A stretch of 64,000 nt of DNA. It comes from Planctomycetota bacterium (GTDB lineage: Bacteria; Planctomycetota; UBA8742; UBA2392). Shown here one piece after another: positions 33,388 to 42,462 of this stretch. Position numbers and translations under genes: made by a program. The stretch is from NCBI GenBank assembly GCA_019636215.1, contig JAHBXZ010000010.1:1-64000 (forward strand). The letters are read 5' to 3'. A model generated the notes under the pieces. The model had not been told where the DNA came from, made no database searches, and worked only from the letters and a program-made list of their open reading frames with translations. Numbering within the stretch: position 1 is the stretch's first letter; every line of letters begins with the position of its first letter.

Positions 33388-33870
33388 CTACATCAGCATC
33401 GGGTCGGGTTCTTCGCCGGCGGCCTGGCCGGTTTCCTCGGGCAGGATTTCGTCGCCCTCTTCGGGGCCGTCCTTGACCGTGATCTCGCGCGTGGCTTTGT
33501 CGACGGTGTCAAAGCGCGAAAGAATCTCTTTGGTGGCCGTGGCCTCGGCGGGGTTCATGGCCTCGAAGAAGCGGATCTGTGCGGCGAAGTCCTGCGCCAC
33601 GCGGGCCACTTCGCCCACGGCAACTTCAATGCGCTGTTGCAGGTGCCGCACGTCGCCGGGGTCCATGCCGTCCTTGCCCAGCCCGTCGTGCAGTTTCTTG
33701 AGGTCCTTCAGGGATTCGTCCAGGCGCTTGACCACGGTGTCGTAGTCGCCCACCAGATCTTTAGGGTTGCCCGGCACGGTGCCTGTGGCGAATGGCTCCG
33801 TGATGGAGGCGCACAGGCGCGCGGCCTCGACCTTTTTTTCGAGAAACAGCAGGTTGAGTTCCGTGGACAT
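33388..33870 (-). CDS. Coiled-coil protein of unknown function
   Basis: 160 residues from ATG 33870 (MSTELNLLFLEKKVEAARL) with a GGGGGAA ribosome binding site; the frame starts at 33894. It is Glu/Lys-rich and predicted helical throughout, with an acidic tail (GPEEGDEILPEETGQAAGEEPD). No signal peptide and no known motif. Confidence 0.6.
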   Translation of the reverse strand: MSTELNLLFLEKKVEAARLCASITEPFATGTVPGNPKDLVGDYDTVVKRLDESLKDLKKLHDGLGKDGMDPGDVRHLQQRIEVAVGEVARVAQDFAAQIRFFEAMNPAEATATKEILSRFDTVDKATREITVKDGPEEGDEILPEETGQAAGEEPDPMLM

Positions 33871-33990
33871 CGTTCCCCCTTGCGGTCGGGACATGATAAC
33901 GCCGGACGCGGCAATGGATAACCCGTTTCAGAAAGGAGTTGCAGCGGCCCTGCGGGGCGCGCACACGGGCGGGCCGGCGGGTACTCCTCC

Positions 33991-34018
33991 TTGACGGCCC
34001 GGCAAGGCCGTGTATCTA
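33991..34018 (+). promoter_or_regulatory. Candidate promoter of tRNA-fMet
   Basis: TTGACG (33991-33996) and TATCTA (34013-34018) lie 16 nt apart, with the tRNA 5' end 12 nt after the -10. CCGGCAAGGCCG between them is incidental. Confidence 0.6.
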
Positions 34019-34030
34019 TAGCCCCCCTGC

Positions 34031-34106
34031 TGCGGGGTGGAGCAGATGGCAGCTCGCAAGGCTCATAACCTTGAGGTCGCTGGTTCGAGTCCAGCCCCCG
34101 CTACCA
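34031..34106 (+). tRNA. tRNA-fMet (initiator, anticodon CAT)
   Basis: A complete 76-nt cloverleaf with encoded CCA: acceptor GCGGGG/CCCCGC (positions 2-7), D stem GAGC/GCTC, anticodon stem CAAGG/CCTTG with loop CTCATAA, T stem GCTGG/CCAGC with TTCGAGT. Initiator features are an unpaired 1:72 (T against T) and a purine 11:pyrimidine 24 pair in the D stem. The anticodon stem has AGG:CCT in place of the usual three G:C pairs, a known kind of variation. The 3' end is the probable integration site of the downstream island. Confidence 0.93.
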
Positions 34107-34108
34107 AC
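34094..34108 (+). repeat. att-like direct repeat, copy 1 (tRNA 3' end)
   Basis: GCCCCCGCTACCAAC covers the last acceptor bases, the CCA and two bases after it. It recurs exactly at 54361-54375 and with one mismatch at 42390-42404. This is the expected pattern for attL-type junctions of elements that insert at tRNA 3' ends. Confidence 0.6.
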
Positions 34109-34117
34109 TTCAGTACA

Positions 34118-34151
34118 GCATCGAGGGCGCCCGCAAGGGTGCCCTCGATGC
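34118..34151 (+). terminator. Hairpin downstream of the tRNA
   Basis: 15-nt arms at 34118-34132 and 34137-34151 pair at 14 positions plus one G-U around a GCAA loop. The following bases (GCATTTGG) are only weakly T-rich. It may end the tRNA transcript; the same bases also fall in the recombinase remnant frame. Confidence 0.55.
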
Positions 34152-34412
34152 GCATTTGGCCCTGGTCATCCACCGTGATGGCTGCAATGTGGCGCTGCAG
34201 CTCGTGGCGCAGTTCAAGCGCGTCCGCGGACCCCAGCAAATTGCGAGGATTCACCAAGCTTGCCGGTGGCAGACTCGACATCGACCGGCTCGGAAATGCC
34301 AGGCAGAAGTCGCGGGAATCCGGCGCTGAATGCCAAGTCGGTCGTCCCCGAGGCAATCGTCGGTTCCACCAACGAGCTTTGATGTTCTGGCTGTGCGCGG
34401 TATGTTCGTGCC

Positions 34413-35483
34413 ATGAGCGAAATCAGACTGCCTGCTGAAAAGCGATATGATGCCGAGCTAAAAGCGCTGGCCATGGGCGACAAGGACCCCAAGCCGCCGG
34501 GCTGGAAGTTGAGCCCGCGGGCGGTTGAACGCTACATTCTGGGCGACGGAAAGCAGGTCTCGGCCAAGTACATTGGCGACAAGGCGCTGATCCAGGTGGC
34601 GATTGCGACTCTAGCATCAGACCGTGCGCTGATGCTGATTGGTGAACCGGGTACTGCCAAGAGCTGGCTTTCGGAGCACCTCAGTGCTGCGATCTCGGGC
34701 GATTCCTCTTTAATCGTGCAGGGCACCGCGGGCACTAGCGAAGAACACATCAAGTACTCTTGGAACTACGCGCTGCTTCTGGCCGAGGGGCCTAGCCAGA
34801 AGTCGCTTGTTCCCAGCCCCCTCCTGCGCGCGATGCGCGAGGGTCGCTTTGCGCGGCTTGAAGAGATTACGCGCACATCGAGCGAGGTTCAGGACTCGCT
34901 GATTTCGCTGCTGTCGGAAAAACAGATCGCCATTCCCGAGCTCAACGAGATCGTCAGCGCGCAGCGCGGGTTCAACATCATCGCCACGGCCAACTCGCGT
35001 GACCGTGGCGTCAACGAGATGTCAGCCGCACTGAAACGCCGCTTCAACTTCGTGACTGTCCCGATTGTCGAAGACCTTGAGCAGGAAATCCGGATCGTCA
35101 CCAAACGTGAAGAAGAGCTGCGCGCGGACTACAGCGTGGGTGCGGAGCCCCCGGCAGAGCTGGCCAGGCTGCTGGTGACGGTGTTCCAGGAATTGCGCTC
35201 GGGCCTGACCAAAGACGGCAAGCAGAAGATCAAGCCGCCGTCGAGCGTGCTCAGCACGGCGGAAGCAATCAGCGTGCTGTTCAACTCCGGAATCCTCGCG
35301 CAGCAATTCGGCGGCAAGAAACCTACCGCTAACGACCTGCTCCGCTCACTGGTAGGCGCCATTTCCAAAGAAGGGGCGGACGACCTGAAGACCCTGCGCG
35401 AGTACGCCGAAACCGTGGCAAAGGCTCGCAGCGGACTGTGGGCCGAATTCTACAAAGCCTCCAAAGAGCACCTGAAGGGCTAG
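34413..35483 (+). CDS. MoxR-type AAA+ ATPase
   Basis: 356 residues, first gene of a four-gene module. AAA+ features: Walker A GEPGTAKS (Lys83), the Walker B region RFARLEEITR, sensor 1 IIATANSRDRGVNEMSAALKRRFNF and a C-terminal lid helix bundle. MoxR ATPases act as chaperones that load or remodel complexes, usually with a VWA-domain partner encoded beside them, as here at 37760-38965. It starts just after the tRNA and recombinase remnant and ends 3 nt before the DUF5682 gene. Base composition looks slightly less GC-rich than the flanking operons, judged by eye. Confidence 0.88.
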   Translation: MSEIRLPAEKRYDAELKALAMGDKDPKPPGWKLSPRAVERYILGDGKQVSAKYIGDKALIQVAIATLASDRALMLIGEPGTAKSWLSEHLSAAISGDSSLIVQGTAGTSEEHIKYSWNYALLLAEGPSQKSLVPSPLLRAMREGRFARLEEITRTSSEVQDSLISLLSEKQIAIPELNEIVSAQRGFNIIATANSRDRGVNEMSAALKRRFNFVTVPIVEDLEQEIRIVTKREEELRADYSVGAEPPAELARLLVTVFQELRSGLTKDGKQKIKPPSSVLSTAEAISVLFNSGILAQQFGGKKPTANDLLRSLVGAISKEGADDLKTLREYAETVAKARSGLWAEFYKASKEHLKG

Positions 35484-35486
35484 TTC

Positions 35487-37763
35487 ATGGCCGTCGCCCT
35501 CGGAGATGCCCAGCTGTTCGGAGTTCGGCATCATTCGCCGCGTTGCTCGGCCGTGCTGGAAAAATGGCTGGATAAGGTTCGGCCTCGCGCCGTGCTGATC
35601 GAAGGCCCAAGCGATGCGAACCATTTGATTCCGTTCATTGTCGACCGGGAGACCCGGCCCCCGGTTGCGATCCTCGGGTACCGAGTCGACGGCACACCGA
35701 GCTCCAGTATGTGGCCCTTCGCCGCCTACTCGCCCGAGTACGTGGCGCTGCGTTGGGCCGCCCGCAACAACTTGCGCGCGGAGTTCATCGACATCCCCGC
35801 TGGAACGGTGTTGGCCGAGCATGAGAACAGACCGACGGCCGCAGGGGGTGAGCCCGAAGCCGACCCAAGCATCGCGACAAGCATCTACGACCGCTGCGCC
35901 CAGGCACGCGGCCACCGCAGCTTTGAGGAGTTCTGGGAAGCCTCATTCGAGGCGCCGGACTACAACCCTGAAACGTTCATCGCCACACTCGACGACTGGG
36001 CAGACCTGACTCGTCAACAGGGGGATCGAACGATCCATCGTGCACGCGACGCGTTCATGGCCCGCCGCATCGCTGAAGTCAGCGCAGAGGTTGGTCTGGT
36101 CGCTGCCGTCCTTGGCGCGGCGCACACCGCGGCCCTGTCGCGCGGTGACCTGGACCCGGCCCTGGAAGCCACGCTGCCGAAACCCCTGCCGTGCGAAACG
36201 ACGCTCATCCCGTACAGTTTCCCGCGCCTTTCCGAACAACTGGGCTACGGCGCGGGCAATCGTGCCCCGCAGTACTACCAGCAAGCCCACGATGCCGGCT
36301 GCGACTTCAAGCGTGCCACGCTAGAAGTGCTGCTCAACTTCACGTCGCAACTACGCCTGCGCGGCTTCGCTGCCAGCCTGGCTGATACGATCGAGGCCTA
36401 CCGGCTTGCGCTGATGCTGGCGCAATTGCGCGGCAAGCAGGCGCCGGGACTGGATGAAGTGCGCGACGCGGCGACGGCTGTTCTGTGTCGGGGCGAGACG
36501 CGCCACATTGATGACTTCCTGTGGCCCAGCGTTGTTGGCAAGAACGTCGGGCACGTGGCCGGCAAGCTCGGCAAGAATTCCCTGCAGGAAGAATTCTGGG
36601 GCGAGGTGCGTGCGCGGCGTCTGCCGGCGACAGACGACCTGGAGACGTTTGCGCTCAAGCTGAACAATGAGACGGAGATCGGGTCCTCAATCTTCCTGCA
36701 CCGTTTGCGTGTGGCCGACATCCCGTACGCGAACTTCGTCGGCACCGCCCGCAAGCCCGGTGAAATCGACGCCGGCGGCCTGAGCGCGCTGACGCGCGTG
36801 ACCGAAGGCTGGCAGGCGCAGTGGACGCCATCTACTGACGTCGCACTCGTCGAGAAAATCGTGCTGGGCGAAACCCTTGCGATTGTCTGCCGCCGCGTAC
36901 TCGACGAAAAACTCGCGGCCGCACGTAGCACGGGTGACGCCGCCGATGTGCTGCTGGAGAGCGTGGTTGCCTCGGTACCCGAAACGCTGGCGGACGCCTT
37001 GTCCGCTTGCGACGCCAAAGCCAGCCAGGACGACGATGTGTATTCGCTCGCGCGCGCCAGCAGGGCACTCTCGGGCCTCCTGACGTACGGTTCGTCCCGC
37101 AGCAGCGCCGGCCTGAGCGAAAAGATGTTGGCGCCTCTGTGCCAGGCAACCTTTGCCCGTGCCGTTCTGCGCCTGGATGCCGCCTGCGCCGGCGACGACG
37201 AGGCCGTGAAACCGGCCAAGGAGGCCATGCGGCTGCTGCACGAGACCGCGCAGGCGCAGCCACTTGTCGACAAAGCGGCATGGCTTGCGGCGGCGATGGT
37301 CGTCGCAGGCAACTATGGGATCAATGCTGGAGCCAGCGGCATGGCAGCCGGCCTGCTCTACTTGTCGCAAGCCCTCGATGAAGCCGGCGCAGCAGCGCTC
37401 GTGGCGCAGCGGCTGTCGAACACTGCACAGCCGGAGAATGGCGCCGCCTTTCTTGAGGGCTTTCTCGAGGTCAACGCCACCGTGATTGTGAAGAGCCGTG
37501 CTGTTGTCAGCGCATTGGATACGTTCATCTGCGGCCTGGAAGTCGAGCGCTTCAAAAACACTCTGCCGGCGTTGCGCCGGGCACTGGGCGGCCTTGGCGC
37601 CACCGAGCGCCGCTACCTGCTGGAGAATCTGGTGGCGCTGCGCAATCTCAGCCAATCGGCTGGTGTGGCGCGCGCGCTGATCAATGAGAGAGACAAGGAG
37701 AAGCTGAAGAAGTTGAACACCGACCTGGGCAAAGTCATGGACGACCTGGACGACCTGCTATGA
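35487..37763 (+). CDS. DUF5682 family protein
   Basis: 758 residues. The N-terminus LFGVRHHSPRCSAVLEKWLDKVRPRAVLIEGPSDANHLIPF matches my recollection of DUF5682 (RHHSP...VLVEGPxDxN), a family of unknown activity found next to MoxR and VWA genes. The rest is mostly helical with no known catalytic motif. The HH and EGP segments could form an N-terminal active site, perhaps TraB/erythromycin-esterase-like, which is speculation. The stop overlaps the VWA start by 4 nt, so co-translation is likely. Confidence 0.75.
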   Translation: MAVALGDAQLFGVRHHSPRCSAVLEKWLDKVRPRAVLIEGPSDANHLIPFIVDRETRPPVAILGYRVDGTPSSSMWPFAAYSPEYVALRWAARNNLRAEFIDIPAGTVLAEHENRPTAAGGEPEADPSIATSIYDRCAQARGHRSFEEFWEASFEAPDYNPETFIATLDDWADLTRQQGDRTIHRARDAFMARRIAEVSAEVGLVAAVLGAAHTAALSRGDLDPALEATLPKPLPCETTLIPYSFPRLSEQLGYGAGNRAPQYYQQAHDAGCDFKRATLEVLLNFTSQLRLRGFAASLADTIEAYRLALMLAQLRGKQAPGLDEVRDAATAVLCRGETRHIDDFLWPSVVGKNVGHVAGKLGKNSLQEEFWGEVRARRLPATDDLETFALKLNNETEIGSSIFLHRLRVADIPYANFVGTARKPGEIDAGGLSALTRVTEGWQAQWTPSTDVALVEKIVLGETLAIVCRRVLDEKLAAARSTGDAADVLLESVVASVPETLADALSACDAKASQDDDVYSLARASRALSGLLTYGSSRSSAGLSEKMLAPLCQATFARAVLRLDAACAGDDEAVKPAKEAMRLLHETAQAQPLVDKAAWLAAAMVVAGNYGINAGASGMAAGLLYLSQALDEAGAAALVAQRLSNTAQPENGAAFLEGFLEVNATVIVKSRAVVSALDTFICGLEVERFKNTLPALRRALGGLGATERRYLLENLVALRNLSQSAGVARALINERDKEKLKKLNTDLGKVMDDLDDLL

Positions 37764-38965
37764 ACATCGACGCGCAAGCCTTGTCCGACAATGACCGCGA
37801 CGCACTGCTTCGCTGGCGACTGGCCATCGGCCCGGAGTCCGAGAACGTGCTGGGTGGGCTGGGGCTTGCGTCGCTGGGAGGATTGGGCGACTTGGCAGGC
37901 GATCGCCTGGATGATTTGGACGGCGCTCTGGAGTTCGTCTATGGCGGCGATCGCGGGGGCTCCTATGGCCGCGGCGGAAGGCCGAACATTCCGAAGTGGC
38001 TCGGTGCTCTTCGTGAGTTCTTCAAACATGACGTTGTGGCGATGGTCCAAAAAGACGCCATTGAGCGCAAAGGCCTGACGCAATTGCTGTTCGAGCCAGA
38101 GACTCTGCCCTTCCTTGAGAAGAACGTAGAGCTCGTCGCCACGCTGCTCAGTGCCCGCGGTCTGATCCCGGACGAAGCAAAGGAAATCGCCCGGCAAGTC
38201 GTGCGCGAAGTGGTCGATGAGTTGCGCAAGAAATTGGAGAGCGAAACCCGCACAGCAATCATAGGAGCACTGCGACGCGACAAGCACTCGCCGCTGAAGG
38301 TTCTGCGCAACATGGACTTTCGACGCACGATTCGCTCCAACCTGAAAGGCTGGGACACGAAGAACAAACGCCTGATCCCCGACCACCTGTACTTCTGGGC
38401 CAATCAGCGCCGCCATCACGAATGGGACGTCTCGATCCTTGTGGACCAGTCAGGTTCCATGGCTGTCAGCGCCGTATACAGCGCAATCATGGCTTCGATA
38501 TTTGCATCGCTGAACGTACTGAACACTCACCTGGCGGTGTTCAATGAAAAGGACATTGTTGACCTCACGCCGGTGCTCAATGATCCGGTCGAGGTCTTGT
38601 TCACCGCGCAACTAGGCGGGGCGGAGGACCTCAATCGTGCGGTGGCATTCGCTGAGCAGAACTTCATCACCCGTCACGAAAAGACGATGCTGTTTCTGAT
38701 CACCGACCTCTATGACACCATGGGCGATGTACCGCAGTTTCTAGCGCGAATGCGGCGCTTGGCCGAAGCCAAGGTGAAGGCGTTCGTTCTGCTGAAACTC
38801 AGCGACGAAGGCACGCCGTCCTTCAACCGTGAACTTGCTGCACAGCTGGCAGAACTGGGCGTGCCATGCTTTGGCTGCACTCCCAAGCTGCTGGTACGGG
38901 TGATGGAGAAACTGATGCGCGGCGAAGACATCTCTTCGCTGCTGACGGAGAAGGCCAATGCCTGA
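37760..38965 (+). CDS. VWA domain protein (MoxR partner)
   Basis: 401 residues. A helical N-terminal half (Gly/Asp-rich LGGLGLASLGGLGDLAGD, then a charged region) precedes a von Willebrand A domain from about residue 220. Its MIDAS motif is DQSGSM (Asp229, Ser231, Ser233), with FLITDLYD as the downstream metal-binding strand. CoxE-like/VWA proteins of this sort are substrates or adaptors of MoxR ATPases. It is overlapped by 4 nt with DUF5682 and 8 nt with the SWIM gene. Confidence 0.87.
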   Translation: MNIDAQALSDNDRDALLRWRLAIGPESENVLGGLGLASLGGLGDLAGDRLDDLDGALEFVYGGDRGGSYGRGGRPNIPKWLGALREFFKHDVVAMVQKDAIERKGLTQLLFEPETLPFLEKNVELVATLLSARGLIPDEAKEIARQVVREVVDELRKKLESETRTAIIGALRRDKHSPLKVLRNMDFRRTIRSNLKGWDTKNKRLIPDHLYFWANQRRHHEWDVSILVDQSGSMAVSAVYSAIMASIFASLNVLNTHLAVFNEKDIVDLTPVLNDPVEVLFTAQLGGAEDLNRAVAFAEQNFITRHEKTMLFLITDLYDTMGDVPQFLARMRRLAEAKVKAFVLLKLSDEGTPSFNRELAAQLAELGVPCFGCTPKLLVRVMEKLMRGEDISSLLTEKANA

Positions 38966-41798
38966 GCCATTTGCCCTCAATCTAGCGCTGCTGCGCGAGA
39001 TCGTGACCGATGCGTCTGAGCTGGCCAAGGGCACGCAGATTCTGGACGCCAAAGGTTTGGCCAACCTCTCGCGCTACGAGAACCGGCTGTTCGCCGAGGC
39101 CAAGGGCAGCGGTGCCGCGCCGTACAAGGTGCAACTCACGTTCGGCGAGAGAGTGCCAGACGTGAAGGCGCGCTGCTCGTGCATGGCGGCGCGTTCGCGT
39201 CCGTTCTGCAAGCACGCGTGCGCGCTGCTTTCCGCCTGGGCGAACAGCCCGCAGGGATTCGTCACCAGCGAAGGTCCGCCAGCCGGCGTACCGGGCGATG
39301 CAAAGAAGAAGTCCGTGAAAAAGGGCAAGGCCGAAACGAAAGACCTGTTGCGCAAAGGCGTCGAGCAGGCCGGGCTGTTCGTGCGCGAGCTGGCCACTAC
39401 CGGCGCAGCTTCCATTTCCTCGGCCCGGCTGGAGCAGATCCGCGGGCTGGCCGAGCAGCTCCGTGCCAATCGGCTGCGGCGGCTCAGTGCCAAGACGCTG
39501 GAACTGGCTCAATTGCTGGACAGTGGCGCACTGCTGCCGCTTCAGTACATGGACCTGGTCAGTGACGTGCTGCTGGCTGTGCGCAAGCTGGAGAAGCATC
39601 TTGCAGGCGAGGCGCTTGAAGACAAGCACGTCGAAGAACTGATCGGCAAAACGTGGACCAAGAAAGACCGTCTGCCGATCGCGGGGCTCGACCTCGTCGG
39701 CTATGCCTACACCGCCAGTGAGACCGCCGACAATTTCGTGGTGCGCGAGAATCTGTTCGTTGACGCGCACACCGGCACCCACTATTCGCAGAAGCAGATT
39801 CTGCCCGCGTTCCTGGCCAAGCGCACGCCACCCATTCCCGATTTCAGCGGCCGGCTACTCCGGGATGTGCAGGGCAGCACCTACCCCGGCTATGCGCCCA
39901 TCCGGCTTGACCTGGAGACCTGGCCTGAGACCGCGCCCGTTTCAGGGGACGTGCTCGCAGGGCTCACCTCGCGCGCGCTTCCTGATGTCGAAGCCGCCCT
40001 CGCTGCATTTCAAGAGCATCGCAGAGATGTGTTCGCGCCGGATGCCGGCAGCTTGTGCATCGCAGCCGACTCAATCCTGGCCGAGGGCGAGCGGCGCTTT
40101 CTTCTGGATGGGCAAGGACGGGGGCTGAAGCTGCGCGCCTCAACCTCGCTGGATTTTGAACTTCTCGACGCGCTTGAGGGCGTGAACTTGCGAGCCGCAA
40201 TTGGCCGAGTCGAGTTTCGCACGGGCCAATGCGAGTTCATGCCGCTGGCCTGTGTGGTCGAGTCCAAGGCAGAGCTTGGCCTGCGCCTGCTTCGCGTCGG
40301 GTACTCGTCCGCCGCAACCGCCGGCTCAGCGTCCGCGTTGTCAGAAATCAGGGGCGAGCTTGCGGACGCTTTCATTGCCGGCCTTGGCTCACTCACACCG
40401 CGACTGGTCGAGCCGGTGGCGGCGCGCCTGAACGACCTGGGGCTGGAGAAGCCCGCGGCCGCACTTACGTCTGCCGCACAGAAGCCAGATGCCGCTGACA
40501 AGCTCGACGACATCGTCAAGGTCTACTCGATCCTGGGAATCGCAGAGCTGCGCACGGCGGGCGTGCATGAATTCGAGCGTTCTTCCCTGGCACCCGTTCC
40601 CACGCACCCGGCGATTCTCGTCCAGAACCCGACGACACAACACGACCCGTCGCAGGCCGCCAAGGCGTTCAACGCCGGCCACATGAATCACTTTGAAGCG
40701 GCACTTCACGCGGCCCGCTATTTCGCGGACCAGCCTGTTGAGCGCATGCTGGTCGAACTATGGCCCACTTGGGCCGATGGCAGCCTGACACCCTTTCTGG
40801 TCCACTCTCTCGAGGCGCACGCTGACAGGGCCGTGGCAGCTGCCACTGACGCACTGCAGGGTCGCTTCGGAAAGTCGGCAGCGCTCACGGCCGTGCGGCT
40901 GCTGCAGCGGATCGGCTCGGCATCTGCCCGGCAGGCTCTTGCGGAAGCCGTGCGGTTCACGAGATCTCGCAAGCCGGAATCACCGGCACCACAGTATCCG
41001 GGCGAGCTGGTTGAAACTGGCTCCGTCATCACGTTTGCGGCACTTGAGGCGCTGGAAGCATTGGATTCGCGCCATGTGCTCCTGGAGGCGCTGCAGCCGG
41101 CCCGTGCGAAACTGGGCGACCTGCTTCTGCTGGCCGCCACTCCGCAGAAAGACGCTCGCCAGCAGGCGGTGCTGGCGCTGGCGCAGCATGGAATGCGCGC
41201 GGCCATTCCCACCCTGCGCGCAATCGCAGACGACGACCAGGTCGCCGATGTTCGCAATGCCGCCACCCGGGCATTGGGTATGCTTTGTGACCAGCAGCAG
41301 GTGCCCCGGTGGGTGCTTGCGCTGGCGCGCGCCGACGCGACAGATCGTGAACGACGAGCGGCGGCCGAGGCGTTGGGCTGGTGCGGCGATTCCCGGGGCA
41401 CACTTGCCCTGCTGGACTTGCTTGAGCACGGGGATGCACCGGAGCTCGTTGCGCTGGCAGCATCCCAGTTTGCCCAGGCGGCTGCGCCGCTGTTGCTGGA
41501 TGTTTTTGAGCGCAAGCCCGAACTGGCCAAGCGCCAGGCGAACGCGTCACTAGTGAAGCGGGCTGGCTTCGAGTACGTGGCACCGCTGCTGCGTAAGCGT
41601 CTCGAGTCAGTGCGCGCCAGGCCTGCCTACGCAGCCCGCGGGGCGCTCTACCTTAGGCTTGCCGGAGAATTCGCGACACTCGCAAAGGAACTTGCAGAGG
41701 TCATCACAGGCGATGCCTCAAAGCTCACAGACAAGGACGGCAAGGCATTACTCCGGTCCGCAGAGCGAGTCCTGAACCCGCCCAAGAAGAAATCGTGA
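38958..41798 (+). CDS. SWIM zinc-finger protein with HEAT-like repeats
   Basis: 946 residues. The SWIM motif CxCx8CxH is at Cys73, Cys75, Cys84 and His86 (KARCSCMAARSRPFCKHACALL). The middle is a large domain without a known name. From about residue 650 on, helical repeats of the HEAT/PBS-lyase type appear (RQQAVLALAQHGMRAAIPTLRAIADDDQVADVRNAATRALG). SWIM domains bind DNA or proteins; in this gene neighbourhood the protein probably serves as a large scaffold or sensor for the MoxR-VWA pair. Last gene of the module; the next 600 nt have no gene. Confidence 0.82.
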   Translation: MPEPFALNLALLREIVTDASELAKGTQILDAKGLANLSRYENRLFAEAKGSGAAPYKVQLTFGERVPDVKARCSCMAARSRPFCKHACALLSAWANSPQGFVTSEGPPAGVPGDAKKKSVKKGKAETKDLLRKGVEQAGLFVRELATTGAASISSARLEQIRGLAEQLRANRLRRLSAKTLELAQLLDSGALLPLQYMDLVSDVLLAVRKLEKHLAGEALEDKHVEELIGKTWTKKDRLPIAGLDLVGYAYTASETADNFVVRENLFVDAHTGTHYSQKQILPAFLAKRTPPIPDFSGRLLRDVQGSTYPGYAPIRLDLETWPETAPVSGDVLAGLTSRALPDVEAALAAFQEHRRDVFAPDAGSLCIAADSILAEGERRFLLDGQGRGLKLRASTSLDFELLDALEGVNLRAAIGRVEFRTGQCEFMPLACVVESKAELGLRLLRVGYSSAATAGSASALSEIRGELADAFIAGLGSLTPRLVEPVAARLNDLGLEKPAAALTSAAQKPDAADKLDDIVKVYSILGIAELRTAGVHEFERSSLAPVPTHPAILVQNPTTQHDPSQAAKAFNAGHMNHFEAALHAARYFADQPVERMLVELWPTWADGSLTPFLVHSLEAHADRAVAAATDALQGRFGKSAALTAVRLLQRIGSASARQALAEAVRFTRSRKPESPAPQYPGELVETGSVITFAALEALEALDSRHVLLEALQPARAKLGDLLLLAATPQKDARQQAVLALAQHGMRAAIPTLRAIADDDQVADVRNAATRALGMLCDQQQVPRWVLALARADATDRERRAAAEALGWCGDSRGTLALLDLLEHGDAPELVALAASQFAQAAAPLLLDVFERKPELAKRQANASLVKRAGFEYVAPLLRKRLESVRARPAYAARGALYLRLAGEFATLAKELAEVITGDASKLTDKDGKALLRSAERVLNPPKKKS

Positions 41799-42389
41799 CT
41801 GCGGAGTCTGAGCCGGCATCACGACTCCGGCACCAACGCGGCATCAGTTCAATCACCTCAAGCACGGCCTGATGAATCAATCTGACGTAGATCGATTGGG
41901 ATTGCGCCCGGAGACACGCTTGGGCTTGAAGTTCGACAGATAAGAACCGTGATGCGGAGAGATATCCCCACCTTGTGCGGCGCTGCTCTGCGATGCATTC
42001 CCGTGTCAATCCGCCAATGTTTCCAGGGAGCAGATCGACCCTGCAAACAAACCAACGTTGCCGGGTACTGCTAACTCATTACTCCGAGTGCCGTAGTTTG
42101 CGGAACAGGGGGGCGGGGCAGGCACAAGTCTGTTCCAGGCAAGCTCGCTGAGTCGCATCTGAACCGGTTTTCGTGGGGGCAGACCACCGATCGCGCCGTC
42201 CCCAGCATCTCGAAATGGCATCCGGCAACCTATCGGGCCAATGATCCAAGCATCCGACTGATTGAGCTACCAAGCGACCGACCTATGAACGGCGGTGTCT
42301 ACTGGAGAAATGGAGCGTCATGGCACTACGCTGCAATGCGCCGGACTTCCGTCCAGAGCTCGCCTGGCAGCAGGCCCACCCGCGAGCGG
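41799..42389. other. Gene-free stretch at the end of the MoxR module
   Basis: About 590 nt with no supported gene on either strand; open frames are short and without recognisable similarity. It lies between the MoxR module and the second tRNA 3'-end copy and may be decayed island DNA. Confidence 0.5.
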
Positions 42390-42404
42390 GCTCCCGCTAC
42401 CAAC
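42390..42404 (+). repeat. att-like direct repeat, copy 2
   Basis: GCTCCCGCTACCAAC matches the tRNA-fMet 3' end (34094-34108) at 14 of 15 positions. The body of a tRNA is not present upstream. A terminator follows immediately, as after a genuine tRNA. Confidence 0.55.
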
Positions 42405-42407
42405 ACC

Positions 42408-42436
42408 AGCGCCCGGTCTATTGACCGGGCGCTTTT
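42408..42436 (+). terminator. Terminator after att copy 2
   Basis: AGCGCCCGGTC (42408-42418) pairs perfectly with GACCGGGCGCT (42423-42433) around TATT, then TTTT. It points in the plus direction, away from the giant minus-strand gene, so it fits a displaced tRNA terminator. Confidence 0.8.
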
Positions 42437-42462
42437 CGATGGGGGCTCCGCCGTGTTGAGGC

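Larger units (their letters stand above)
34063..34356 (-). pseudogene. C-terminal remnant of a site-specific recombinase
   Basis: The minus-strand frame ends ...RIEGTLAGALDAVLKLVAGAGLEPATSRL, its last 13 codons being antisense to the tRNA. Tails of the type AGAGLEPATSRL are typical of integrases and recombinases whose gene ends inside the tRNA they target (recollection). The preceding ADALELRHELQRHIAAITVDDQGQ resembles the C-terminal helical part of serine recombinases. No catalytic domain remains; upstream, the frame is lost before moxR begins at 34413. It is therefore called a truncated remnant. Confidence 0.55.

Noticed and set aside
42300..42404. A second tRNA gene ending at 42402
   Set aside because: Only the acceptor 3' end and CCA-like bases match; no T arm (TTCGANTC) or anticodon stem can be folded. 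The same holds for 54361-54375.
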